This document shows positions 34,550 to 42,576 of a stretch of DNA of 64,000 bases, one piece after another (within the stretch, counting starts at the first letter, position 1; the number at the start of each line of letters is the position of its first letter). Where the stretch lies: the NCBI RefSeq assembly GCF_001831475.1, contig NZ_CP017688.1, forward strand, positions 2,852,001 to 2,916,000, written 5' to 3'. The notes beneath the pieces were generated by a model that ran no database searches, was not told the DNA's origin, and saw nothing but the letters and a program-made list of their open reading frames with translations. This stretch comes from Flavobacterium crassostreae. GTDB lineage: Bacteria; Bacteroidota; Bacteroidia; Flavobacteriales; Flavobacteriaceae. The translations under genes and the position numbers were made by a program.

Positions 34550-35845
34550 TCACTTCACGATTCCGGCTTTATAGGTTGCAATGGCTCTGTCTCTGGCCAT
34601 AGCGTGTGCTACCATAGGCTGCCCATATTCTAAATCCAATTCCGGAATCCATCTATGAACATAAATACCCTCTGGGTCAAACTTTTTTAATTGAATTTCT
34701 GGATTAAATACCCTAAAATAGGGTGCCGCATCACAACCCGTTCCGGCTGCCCATTGCCAGTTTCCAACATTAGAAGAAAGCTCGTAATCCAATAGTTTTT
34801 CGGCAAAATAGGCCTCGCCCCATTGCCACTGTATGAGCAAGTGTTTGCACAAAAAACTCGCCACCACCATACGCACTCGGTTGTGCATATAGCCCGTTTG
34901 ATTGAGTTGGCGCATGCCCGCATCTACCATAGGATATCCCGTAGTACCCGTACACCAACGTTTAAAATCTTCCTCCTTATTGCGCCATGCAATACCATCG
35001 TAAGCAGTTTTAAAATTGTTGGTCAGCACTCTTGGAAAATGATACAAAATCTGCATAAAAAACTCTCTCCAAATCAATTCGCTCAAAAAAACGGCATTTT
35101 TTTGGGCAGCCCAATGGACTAATTTACGCACACTCACGGTTCCAAAACGCAAATGAGGCGACAAATACGAGGTGGTATCCATTGCCGGAAAATCACGAGT
35201 TTGGTGGTAATTGGCAATTTTAGTAAGGTTATGTGGTTTTACTTGAATGCCACTTTTTACAAAACCTATTTGCTCCAAATTTGGAAATTGAAAAGTACTT
35301 TTATAAAAATTGGAAAAATGTGCCGCACAATCGTATTGGGTTATAGGAGCGTTGCTGTGGAATTTTTCTAACCATTTATTTTTGTATGGGGTATAGACCG
35401 TATAGGGCAAACCATCGGCTTTTGTGATTTCTGATTCTTCAAAAATCACTTGGTCTTTGCAGGCATGTACAGCAGCAGCATTGGCAGCTAATAGACTATT
35501 AATTGTTTTGTCTCGGGCTATGGCATAGGGTTCGTAATCTTTGTTATAAAAAACTTGGTTAACATCAAACTCGTTGATTAGTTGTTGCCAAACTACAGCT
35601 GTATTTCCTTTTTGGATCCACAAAGAACTACCAATTTGTTGCAATTGTGTCGCAATAGCAGCTAAGGATTGGTGTATAAAACCTACTCTAGGGTCGGTAT
35701 TGGGCAAACTATCTAAAATGGCGTCATCAAATATAAACACGGGCAGTACCGGAAAACCAGACTGCAAGGCCTGAAACAAACCTACATTGTCTTCTAGACG
35801 TAAATCCCGACGAAACCAAAAAATAGTTACGGTTTGCTTGTTCAT
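34550..35845 (-). CDS. phrB: deoxyribodipyrimidine photo-lyase (class I CPD photolyase)
   Basis: 431 residues. N-terminal antenna-binding domain (IFWFRRDLRLEDNVGLFQALQ) and C-terminal FAD domain with DAGMRQLNQTGYMHNRVRMVVASFLCKHLLIQWQWGEAYF and DYELSSNVGNWQWAAGTGCDAAPYFRVFNP. It repairs UV-made cyclobutane pyrimidine dimers using blue light. Start overlaps the SRPBCC stop by one base, so it is the last gene of the crt operon. Confidence 0.95.
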   Translation of the reverse strand: MNKQTVTIFWFRRDLRLEDNVGLFQALQSGFPVLPVFIFDDAILDSLPNTDPRVGFIHQSLAAIATQLQQIGSSLWIQKGNTAVVWQQLINEFDVNQVFYNKDYEPYAIARDKTINSLLAANAAAVHACKDQVIFEESEITKADGLPYTVYTPYKNKWLEKFHSNAPITQYDCAAHFSNFYKSTFQFPNLEQIGFVKSGIQVKPHNLTKIANYHQTRDFPAMDTTSYLSPHLRFGTVSVRKLVHWAAQKNAVFLSELIWREFFMQILYHFPRVLTNNFKTAYDGIAWRNKEEDFKRWCTGTTGYPMVDAGMRQLNQTGYMHNRVRMVVASFLCKHLLIQWQWGEAYFAEKLLDYELSSNVGNWQWAAGTGCDAAPYFRVFNPEIQLKKFDPEGIYVHRWIPELDLEYGQPMVAHAMARDRAIATYKAGIVK

Positions 35846-36306
35846 TATTTGGAGTTAAAGAGTTGGTCTACCATTTTTTCGCGGTGTGCAAAAATTTGGG
35901 TTAGTTTTCTTTTTACAATCAGGGTGTTGAGGATGCGTCCTAGGATTCCAAAGGGCAAGGCATAATGTACTATGTCTGTCATTTTTACGCCTTGGTCTGT
36001 GGCTTCAAAAAAATGTTTGTGGTGCCAGAATGTGTAGGGTCCAAAACGTTGCTCGTCTATAAAATAGTGGTTGTCTCGGACGGTGGTGATCTCTGTGGTC
36101 CAAGATAGTTTTAAACCCGCTAGGGGCGAAATTTTGTATTGGATAATTTGTCCCTGGTACATGCTTTTGCCATCGTAGTCCGTGATCTTAAATCCCATGG
36201 AGTTGGGAGTTAGTTTTTGGAGGTTTTTGGGACTCGAGAAAAATGCCCAACATTCGTCTAGACTTGCGCTTACGTATTGTACGGATTCTTTTTTGTAGAG
36301 TTTCAT
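35845..36306 (-). CDS. SRPBCC-family (START-like) protein
   Basis: 153 residues from the ATG at 36306; the frame extends to 36474 but that part reads through an intergenic repeat and is rejected. ESVQYVSASLDECWAFFSSPKNLQKLTP is the family start of polyketide-cyclase/START-like proteins; the helix-grip fold ends at FAHREKMVDQLFN. Members lie beside photolyases and carotenoid genes in many Bacteroidota. Ligand unknown. Confidence 0.82.
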   Translation of the reverse strand: MKLYKKESVQYVSASLDECWAFFSSPKNLQKLTPNSMGFKITDYDGKSMYQGQIIQYKISPLAGLKLSWTTEITTVRDNHYFIDEQRFGPYTFWHHKHFFEATDQGVKMTDIVHYALPFGILGRILNTLIVKRKLTQIFAHREKMVDQLFNSK

Positions 36307-36354
36307 GGTGTGGGGTTGGTATTTAAAGTTGGATCGGATCTCTAAAATGGGATT

Positions 36355-36472
36355 GCGTGAGGGATAGTAGTGGCGCTCTTTTTGGGCAATTGTCTTGGGT
36401 GCAACCCAAGGCTTTTGCGCAAAAAAGCGGGAACGTATAGCCCGACCCGCATTTTTTTTGCGGGTCACGCCC
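36355..36472 (-). repeat. flavobacterial intergenic repeat, type B
   Basis: On the minus strand it opens with GGGCGTGACCCGC, closes a hairpin with GCGGGTCGGGCTATACG, and ends CTACTATCCCTCACGC. The inner pieces (CTATACG and CACTACTATC) correspond to CTATCCG and C-CTACTATC of type A repeats, but the outer ends differ. It lies between crtZ and the SRPBCC gene, inside the operon. Confidence 0.6.
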
Positions 36473-36480
36473 AAATGAGG

Positions 36481-36921
36481 TTACATTTTGTAATATTTGA
36501 AGGGCACAAAGAGCATTCCGAAACATTCGCCGTGTTCTTTGCCTAGGTGTTTGTGGTGTACTTTGTGGGCTTTGCGTAGGCCTTTTAGGTAGCTGTTATT
36601 GGTGTTTTTGAACCATTTGAAACGTTGGTGTATTAGTACGTCATGGATCAAAAAATAGCAGATACCGTAGGCAGTAATCCCTAAACCGATAAAAAACAAA
36701 TGGTTGATGCCGCCCGCAACACCGTAGTAAAAAAGCACGATGCTTGGGATGGCAAAAATGACAAAGAAGATGTCGTTTCGTTCAAAAACGTTGGCGTATT
36801 TGGGCTGGTGGTGGTCTGCGTGAAAGTACCACATGAGTCCGTGCATGATGTATTTGTGGGTTAGCCAGGTTACACATTCCATGATTAGGAAGACGCTAAG
36901 GAAAATTAAAAAATAGAGCAT
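36481..36921 (-). CDS. crtZ: beta-carotene hydroxylase (fatty acid hydroxylase superfamily)
   Basis: 146 residues, about three membrane segments. Histidine clusters ligate the di-iron site: HKYIMHGLMWYFHADHHQ, HDVLIHQRF and HKVHHKHLGKEHGECFGML. It adds 3-hydroxyl groups to the beta rings of carotenoids, giving zeaxanthin. A lycopene cyclase gene is not in the window, so the cyclic substrate must come from elsewhere. Third gene of the crt operon. Confidence 0.9.
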   Translation of the reverse strand: MLYFLIFLSVFLIMECVTWLTHKYIMHGLMWYFHADHHQPKYANVFERNDIFFVIFAIPSIVLFYYGVAGGINHLFFIGLGITAYGICYFLIHDVLIHQRFKWFKNTNNSYLKGLRKAHKVHHKHLGKEHGECFGMLFVPFKYYKM

Positions 36922-36970
36922 TGTGGTGGTTTTTATGTTTTTCTGAATTTGTTCTGCGGCTGCTGTAGCA

Positions 36971-37810
36971 CTAGACCATTCGTAATTTGTAGGTCACAAA
37001 GGATTGGGCTAGTAGGCCTGCTTTGGTGTAATTGGATACGCGTATGCGGGTGGTGCCAATTTGGTGGCTTGGGGTGTTGGCGAGTTTTTTTAATAGTTTT
37101 TTGTAGTAAACGTAAGCGGTATAAACGCCAAATTTGGCTTCTATGGGTAGTTTTTTTATGCCTTCGTAGGCCTCTTTGAAATCGTCTTCAATTTCGGCAA
37201 TAATCTGCGCTTTTGCTTTTTCGTTAAAGGAATTTAGATCTACTCCCGGAAAATAATTTCGGTTCAAGACTAGATTATCGTCTTTTAGATCTCTCAAAAA
37301 ATTTACTTTTTGGAACGCAGATCCCAATCGCATGGCTTGGGCTTTTAGTTGCTCGTATTTGGTGGTGTTTCCTTTTACAAAAACCTGAAGACACATCAGC
37401 CCGACTACGTCTGCTGAGCCGTATATGTAGGCATTGTATTCTTCTTTACTGGCATATTCTGTCTTGGTTAGATCTTGTTTCATGCTCTGCAAAAACGCCT
37501 GAATTAGTTGGTCTGAAATGGCGTATTCTTTGACGGTGTGCTGAAAGGCGTTTAAAATTGGGTTTAGGCTTATTCCGGATTGGAAGGCTTTGTAATATTC
37601 TTTTTCGAAATCTTGAATTAATTGTTCTGGATTGTATCCCTGAAAACTGTCCACAATTTCGTCGGCAAAACGTACAAACCCGTAAATGGCATAAATGGCC
37701 TCTCGGATGCTTGGTGAAAGCATGTAGACTGCAGATGAGAATGAAGTACTGTAGCTTTTGGTGACTAGCTTGCTGCATTGGAAGGAGACATCATCAAATA
37801 ATTGCTTCAT
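36971..37810 (-). CDS. crtB: phytoene synthase
   Basis: 279 residues. Two aspartate motifs bind Mg-diphosphate: FADEIVDSF (residues about 46-54) and FLRDLKDD (about 165-172). It condenses two geranylgeranyl diphosphates to phytoene. Two bp after the crtI stop, hence cotranscribed. Normal length. Confidence 0.93.
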   Translation of the reverse strand: MKQLFDDVSFQCSKLVTKSYSTSFSSAVYMLSPSIREAIYAIYGFVRFADEIVDSFQGYNPEQLIQDFEKEYYKAFQSGISLNPILNAFQHTVKEYAISDQLIQAFLQSMKQDLTKTEYASKEEYNAYIYGSADVVGLMCLQVFVKGNTTKYEQLKAQAMRLGSAFQKVNFLRDLKDDNLVLNRNYFPGVDLNSFNEKAKAQIIAEIEDDFKEAYEGIKKLPIEAKFGVYTAYVYYKKLLKKLANTPSHQIGTTRIRVSNYTKAGLLAQSFVTYKLRMV

Positions 37811-37812
37811 AA

Positions 37813-39282
37813 TTAGGATTCTTTAAATTGCTTTTCTATTAACTGTGATACTAATTTTCCAGAAATTAATGCTGGTGGCACTCCGGGTCCTGGAACGGTT
37901 AGTTGTCCGGTGAAAAATAAATTTTTGACTTTTTTGCTTTTTAGCTTTGGTCTTAAAAATGCGGTTTGCAATAAGGTATTGGCCATGCCGTAGGCGTTGC
38001 CTTTGTAGGAATTGTATTGTTCTACAAAATCATTTTTGCAAAAGGAATGTTTAAATATAATGTTATTTTGTACACTTTGGTTGGTTAGGGTCTCAAAACG
38101 ATGCATTATTTTGTTAAAATATTCTTCTCTTAAGGCCTCAGTGTCCTCAATTCCGGGAGCTAAAGGCACTAAAAAAAATCCAGACTCCATGCCCGCTGGC
38201 GCAGCGGTTGGATCTGTTAATGACGGAAAATTAGCATAAAACAAAGGCTCTTTGGGCCACTGTGGTTGGTCATAAATATCTTTGGCATGTTGTTTAAAAT
38301 CTACATCAAAAAACAACGCATGATGGGAGATGTTTGGTATTTTTTTATTAAAACCTACATAAAACAATAAGGACGAAGGTGCAAATACACGGCTTTCCCA
38401 ATAGTCCTTGGAATAAACTCGGTATTCTGGATCTAATAAGGTTTCGGTATGTTGGTAGTCTGCTCCGCTCACTACTAGGTCCGAGTCGATGCGGGTTCCG
38501 TGAACAACTATTGCTTTGGCGGTTTTATTTTGGACAATTATTTTTTCGATGGGCGAATTGGTATAAAAACGAACCCCTAGCTCTCGTGCTAGACTTTCGA
38601 TGGCGTTTACTACATCAAACATTCCTGTTTTGGGGTGCCAGGTGCCAAGACCAAAATCAGCATAATTCATAAAACTATAAAAAGATGGGGTATCTGAGGG
38701 TTTTGCACCCAGGAACAAAACCGGAAATTCTAGAATTTGAATTAATCGTTCGTTTTTAAATTTTTTACGTACATCTCTACTTATTGTGCTAAAAAATTGC
38801 CCTACTTTTTTGGCCGTTGCTACGGTTACCAATTCTAAAGGCGATACGCCCGGACGGTACACCAACTCTTTGATGGCAATAGCATAGTTGCTTTGTGCTT
38901 CGGTCATAAAATCCTGCAAAATTTGACCGCTTCCTTTTTCTATTTCCTCAAAAGTGGCTACAATTGCTGGTAGATTGTCTGCTATGGCTATAAAATCATC
39001 TATCCCGTAGTATACTCTGTATGCTGGAGAGAGTTTAATTAGCTCATAATAATCGGTTGTTTTTTTGCCAAAATCTGCAAAAAAACGTTCAAAAACATCC
39101 GGCATCCAGTACCAACTTGGCCCCATATCAAAGGTAAAGCCATTGCTTTTTAGCTGTCTTGCACGTCCGCCTATTGAAGCGTTTTTTTCATACACAGATA
39201 CTTCGTGCCCGCTTTGTGCTAAATAACACGAAGCTGCTAAGGCAGAGAATCCAGAACCGATTATTGTAATTTTCTTTTTCAT
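37813..39282 (-). CDS. crtI: phytoene desaturase
   Basis: 489 residues. N-terminal FAD motif ITIIGSGFSALAASCYLAQSGHEVSVYEKNASIGGRAR and C-terminal NLFFTGQLTVPGPGVPPALISGK, the CrtI signature. It desaturates phytoene to lycopene in the membrane. First gene of the crt operon. Only 8 bp separate its start codon from a consensus -7 box inside the 32-bp repeat, so the mRNA is probably leaderless or nearly so. Confidence 0.94.
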   Translation of the reverse strand: MKKKITIIGSGFSALAASCYLAQSGHEVSVYEKNASIGGRARQLKSNGFTFDMGPSWYWMPDVFERFFADFGKKTTDYYELIKLSPAYRVYYGIDDFIAIADNLPAIVATFEEIEKGSGQILQDFMTEAQSNYAIAIKELVYRPGVSPLELVTVATAKKVGQFFSTISRDVRKKFKNERLIQILEFPVLFLGAKPSDTPSFYSFMNYADFGLGTWHPKTGMFDVVNAIESLARELGVRFYTNSPIEKIIVQNKTAKAIVVHGTRIDSDLVVSGADYQHTETLLDPEYRVYSKDYWESRVFAPSSLLFYVGFNKKIPNISHHALFFDVDFKQHAKDIYDQPQWPKEPLFYANFPSLTDPTAAPAGMESGFFLVPLAPGIEDTEALREEYFNKIMHRFETLTNQSVQNNIIFKHSFCKNDFVEQYNSYKGNAYGMANTLLQTAFLRPKLKSKKVKNLFFTGQLTVPGPGVPPALISGKLVSQLIEKQFKES

Positions 39283-39314
39283 TTGTTTAGCAAATATACA
39301 TAATGTTTAAACAA
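39283..39314. promoter_or_regulatory. operator-like 32-bp inverted repeat, copy 2 (crtI promoter)
   Basis: Outer arms TTGTTTA (39283-39289) and TAAACAA (39308-39314), same span as copy 1 at 27062-27093. On the minus strand the -7 box TATATTTG (39291-39298) lies between the arms and the TTG of the distal arm is 13 bp upstream of it, exactly as in copy 1. The crtI ATG follows immediately. A regulator bound here would block or reshape the promoter. Confidence 0.65.
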
Positions 39315-39316
39315 TA

Positions 39317-40216
39317 CTAATTTAATTTAGCTACTAATTCTGAAATAGAATCAAAAAGCTGTATTTGTGGGTGTGCTTTTTCTGGACTTATAAACTCTAT
39401 CATACGGCCTATAAACCATAAATTGGTGTTTTGGTCCACCAATTGCTCTGTCATTTGGTCAATATAATGGTCTATAGCATTCCGATCTGGCTGCACCGTA
39501 AGATAAGATACAAATATTATGGGTGCAAAATGTTTTTTTAAATCTTTAAGATTAATTATTGGCATGCTTTCTCCTAAATAAATTGCTGGATAACCTTGTA
39601 GCAAAATTTCGTAATTTATATACATTAGTCCCAGTGCATGTATTTCGTTCATAGGCAATGATAGCACAAAAACTTTGTCTGTTTTGGTGGGTGTTTGCTC
39701 TTGTAAAGCAGCAATATTTACTACTAATTTTTGTTTGATCAAGTTGCTCATAAAGTGTTCATGCGCCGGAGATATGGTGTCTGTTTGCCACAAAACACCC
39801 AAATCATTCATTAATGGGATAAAGACTTCGTGAAAAATTTCTTTGAAACTCTTATCTGCTATAAGCCAATTATAGGTGTTAAAAAAAAGGGCTTGATCAA
39901 AGTTCATCATGGCCATTTTAAAGGCGCTTATTGCATGATTTTTGGCATTTTTGGAAGAGGTTATTTGTTTTACTAATGCCGGTATTTCTTCTTCGGAATA
40001 GGCTGCTATTTTAGAAATTTTATAGCCATATTCATGCAATAAAGTAATATTCAAAAGTTTTTGTAAGCTTGCCAAATCATACAATCTGATATTGGTATCC
40101 GTACGCATGGGTTCCAATACGTTGTATCTTTTTTCCCAAATGCGTATGGTATGTGCCTTGATCCCCGAAAGATTTTCAAGATCTTTGATGCTAAAAACAT
40201 TTTTTATATTGTTCAT
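39317..40216 (-). CDS. MerR-family regulator with B12-binding domain (CarH/LitR-like photoreceptor candidate)
   Basis: 299 residues. MerR winged helix at residues 7-75 (FSIKDLENLSGIKAHTIRIWEKRY). A helical-bundle domain follows with the Wx9EH pattern (Trp143, Glu153, His154), which caps adenosylcobalamin in CarH. The Rossmann-type B12 domain has NEIHALG at 190-196 in place of the usual DxHxxG; His193 would be the lower ligand. CarH represses carotenoid genes in the dark and is released by light-triggered cobalamin photolysis. The gene directly precedes crtI on the same strand and shares no separate terminator. Confidence 0.85.
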   Translation of the reverse strand: MNNIKNVFSIKDLENLSGIKAHTIRIWEKRYNVLEPMRTDTNIRLYDLASLQKLLNITLLHEYGYKISKIAAYSEEEIPALVKQITSSKNAKNHAISAFKMAMMNFDQALFFNTYNWLIADKSFKEIFHEVFIPLMNDLGVLWQTDTISPAHEHFMSNLIKQKLVVNIAALQEQTPTKTDKVFVLSLPMNEIHALGLMYINYEILLQGYPAIYLGESMPIINLKDLKKHFAPIIFVSYLTVQPDRNAIDHYIDQMTEQLVDQNTNLWFIGRMIEFISPEKAHPQIQLFDSISELVAKLN

Positions 40217-40237
40217 TGTTTTTCAATATTTGATAAA

Positions 40238-40245
40238 CAAATGTA
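40238..40245 (-). promoter_or_regulatory. -7 element of the B12-binding regulator gene
   Basis: TACATTTG on the minus strand, 21 bp before the start codon. A partial match of the 32-bp operator arms is nearby (TTGTTT at 40216-40221, TAAACAA at 40234-40240) with a shorter spacing. Confidence 0.4.
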
Positions 40246-40291
40246 ACAAAAAATTCATTAGCAAATCGCAAAAGGATCCAAAATAAGTAAC

Positions 40292-41254
40292 TTATTTCAA
40301 AACGACTGTTTCCAATTGGCTGAGTTTGTCTAGATTTAGTATGGTTTTGGAGTTATCGGTACTCCTTGTGTACATGGGTACAAATTTTGCTCCATAGACC
40401 ACCTCATCAAAAGTATATGAGGATCTGGTTGCTACGGTGGCGCTAAACATATCGTCAAATGTTTTTATAAAAACCAAAACCTCTCCATGGGTCTCTTTAT
40501 AATCTTTTTTAGAAAAGGAACATAATGGGCTGTTTTCTGTAATAGGATGAACCAGGGTCCAACTCAAGGTTAGGGCACTAATTTTTTCTAATTCTAACTC
40601 TAGTTGGTAAAATTTATTGACCAAAATACCGTTTTCTTCTATACGCATTCCTAGGGTCATTTGTGCCTCTGCATCTGTAAAATTAGTGTTTTTAAAAGGA
40701 GACAAACGTACCATAAAAGCTTTTCCATCTTTGTAGGGAGCAATAATGGCGTTATCCGAAAATTTTAAAAAAGCGGTTGGTTTGCTAAAACGACCAAAAA
40801 ATAAACCAGTAGCAATTGCAAAACTCAGCAAACCCATCAGGGCTTCGGCAGCAGACAAGGCGCTGGTCAAAAAACCAGTAGGACTGATGTGTCCGTAACC
40901 AACGGTGGTAAAAGTCTGAGCACTAAAAAAATAGGCTTGTCCAAATTGGATTAACGGACTATCTGTGCTTATAATTCCGTCTAAATGGTCTACGCCAATA
41001 AGGTAATAAATAGAGGCAAAAACAAAATTAATCCCTATGTAAAACAACAAAATGATAGTCATGAATTTCCAAGTACTCATTTCAATCATTGTGTGGTACC
41101 AACTTATACCCCCAAAGATAGGCATTCCAACTTTTTCTACATTTGCTTTTCCGTCTTTATTTATAAAACGGCCACCATAACTATTTGAATTGGTACCAAA
41201 ACCAGAATTTTGGTCTGCTTTGACTTTTTGATTTATTGGGTCTGAAAATTTCAT
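40292..41254 (-). CDS. inward-rectifier type K+ channel (KirBac family)
   Basis: 320 residues from the ATG at 41254; an upstream TTG at 41275 is less likely. Two membrane helices flank the pore, with selectivity filter TVGYGH (in SAQTFTTVGYGHISPTG). The cytoplasmic C-terminal domain (from about residue 150) is the beta-sandwich Kir domain: VRLSPFKNTNFTDAEAQMTLGM, WTLVHPITENSPL, and SYTFDEVVYGAKFVPMY. Functions as a tetramer. Monocistronic. Confidence 0.92.
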   Translation of the reverse strand: MKFSDPINQKVKADQNSGFGTNSNSYGGRFINKDGKANVEKVGMPIFGGISWYHTMIEMSTWKFMTIILLFYIGINFVFASIYYLIGVDHLDGIISTDSPLIQFGQAYFFSAQTFTTVGYGHISPTGFLTSALSAAEALMGLLSFAIATGLFFGRFSKPTAFLKFSDNAIIAPYKDGKAFMVRLSPFKNTNFTDAEAQMTLGMRIEENGILVNKFYQLELELEKISALTLSWTLVHPITENSPLCSFSKKDYKETHGEVLVFIKTFDDMFSATVATRSSYTFDEVVYGAKFVPMYTRSTDNSKTILNLDKLSQLETVVLK

Positions 41255-41616
41255 TTTTTTATTTATAATGGCCAAAATTAAACAAAAAAGAGCTTTAAAA
41301 GTTACAAAACACGAATAATACCCTGTACTTGCTCTTGTTGTTTTTTTTTTAAAAAATAAGCGCTAAAATTGAATTATAACTTTAAAAATGAGAGAACAAA
41401 CTTTGAGAAAATTACTTATATTTGAACCTAAATACCCACAAAATAACTAGGAGATTTTAATATATAAATAAAACTAAAAATGGAAATGCTTTGTTAGGCA
41501 ACAAAACCCTTAAAAAACCTCCCCGCTTTTAGAATTGAAACGTTATCTACGATCCTAAGTGGATTGTTGTATTTTAAGTATTATTTTGATCACAAAACCA
41601 CCAATAAACAAAGTAT
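41255..41616. other. non-coding interval between divergent genes
   Basis: No supportable frame. A plus-strand -7 box TATATTTG lies at 41417-41424 with TTTG 11 bp upstream, giving a leader of about 190 nt for the YedI gene. Nothing else recognised. Confidence 0.4.
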
Positions 41617-42477
41617 ATGGCTTCAGGATTTTTTGCCTTATTTGATGATATTGCAGCACTCATGGATGATGTTGCCTTGATGAGTAAAGTAGCAACCAAA
41701 AAAACTGCCGGAATATTAGGCGATGATTTAGCAGTAAATGCCGAAAAAGCTTCGGGATTTGTTTCCTCCAGAGAGATTCCTGTTTTGTGGGCAATTACTA
41801 AAGGCTCTTTACTAAACAAACTATTGATTTTGCCATTTGCCTTCTTGTTGAGTGCATTTGTGCCCGTTGCAATTACTATTATTTTGGTGTTGGGAGCCTT
41901 ATATTTAGCCTATGAGGGAGCCGAAAAAATATACGAATACGTAGTACCGCATCAGCATTCCGAAAAAACGGTGCTTACAGAAACCCTAACTCCCGAACAA
42001 GTTTTGTTGTTAGAGAAGGATAAAATAAAATCCGCCATCGTTACGGATTTCATCCTATCTATCGAAATTGTAATCATAGCCATAGGTACTGTTTTGGGCC
42101 AACCTATTTTAAACCAAATACTCGTTGTTACCTTTATTGCCATACTAGCAACCGTGGGAGTTTATGGAGTGGTAGCACTTATTGTTAGGATGGATGATTT
42201 TGGTATTGCTTTAAGAAAAAAAAGAAGCAATAGCGTGGCACAATTTATTGGAAATGTTTTGATACAAGCCCTACCAAAGGTTATTAAAACATTGGCTTTT
42301 GTAGGAACGATAGCCTTATTATTGGTTTCTGGAGGGATTTTTGTGCATAATATAGAGCCTTTACATGGTGTTTTGGTACAGTGGCCTGCTATTTTAAAAG
42401 AATTTACGATCGGTTTAGTAGCTGGAATTATAGCTCTATTTGTGGTTGTTTTATTCCAACAGCTATTCAAGAAATAG
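41617..42477 (+). CDS. yedI: DUF808 / YedI-family membrane protein
   Basis: 286 residues. FFALFDDIAALMDDVALMSKVATKKTAGILGDDLAVNAEKASGF is the signature start of the family, followed by about seven hydrophobic segments (residues about 65-280). Normal length. Function unknown, though relatives are conserved inner membrane proteins. Confidence 0.9.
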   Translation: MASGFFALFDDIAALMDDVALMSKVATKKTAGILGDDLAVNAEKASGFVSSREIPVLWAITKGSLLNKLLILPFAFLLSAFVPVAITIILVLGALYLAYEGAEKIYEYVVPHQHSEKTVLTETLTPEQVLLLEKDKIKSAIVTDFILSIEIVIIAIGTVLGQPILNQILVVTFIAILATVGVYGVVALIVRMDDFGIALRKKRSNSVAQFIGNVLIQALPKVIKTLAFVGTIALLLVSGGIFVHNIEPLHGVLVQWPAILKEFTIGLVAGIIALFVVVLFQQLFKK

Positions 42478-42525
42478 ATAAAAAACCCATTGGGTGTTGG
42501 ATTAATTTTAAAATAAAGCGTACAA

Positions 42526-42557
42526 AAAAAGCCCCATTCTTAAAAGATGGGGCTTTT
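42526..42557. terminator. bidirectional terminator between yedI and carB
   Basis: Stem AAAAAGCCCCAT/ATGGGGCTTTTT with A-run left and T-run right, between convergent genes. Confidence 0.75.
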
Positions 42558-42576
42558 TGGATATCTGGATTTAAGA

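Noticed and set aside
36307..36474. N-terminal extension of the SRPBCC protein
   Set aside because: It translates the type B repeat; the family start is at 36306.
40216..40249. Third copy of the 32-bp operator at the B12-binding regulator gene
   Set aside because: One arm and a -7 box are present but the spacing is 7 bp shorter and the other arm is degenerate; kept only as a weak note.
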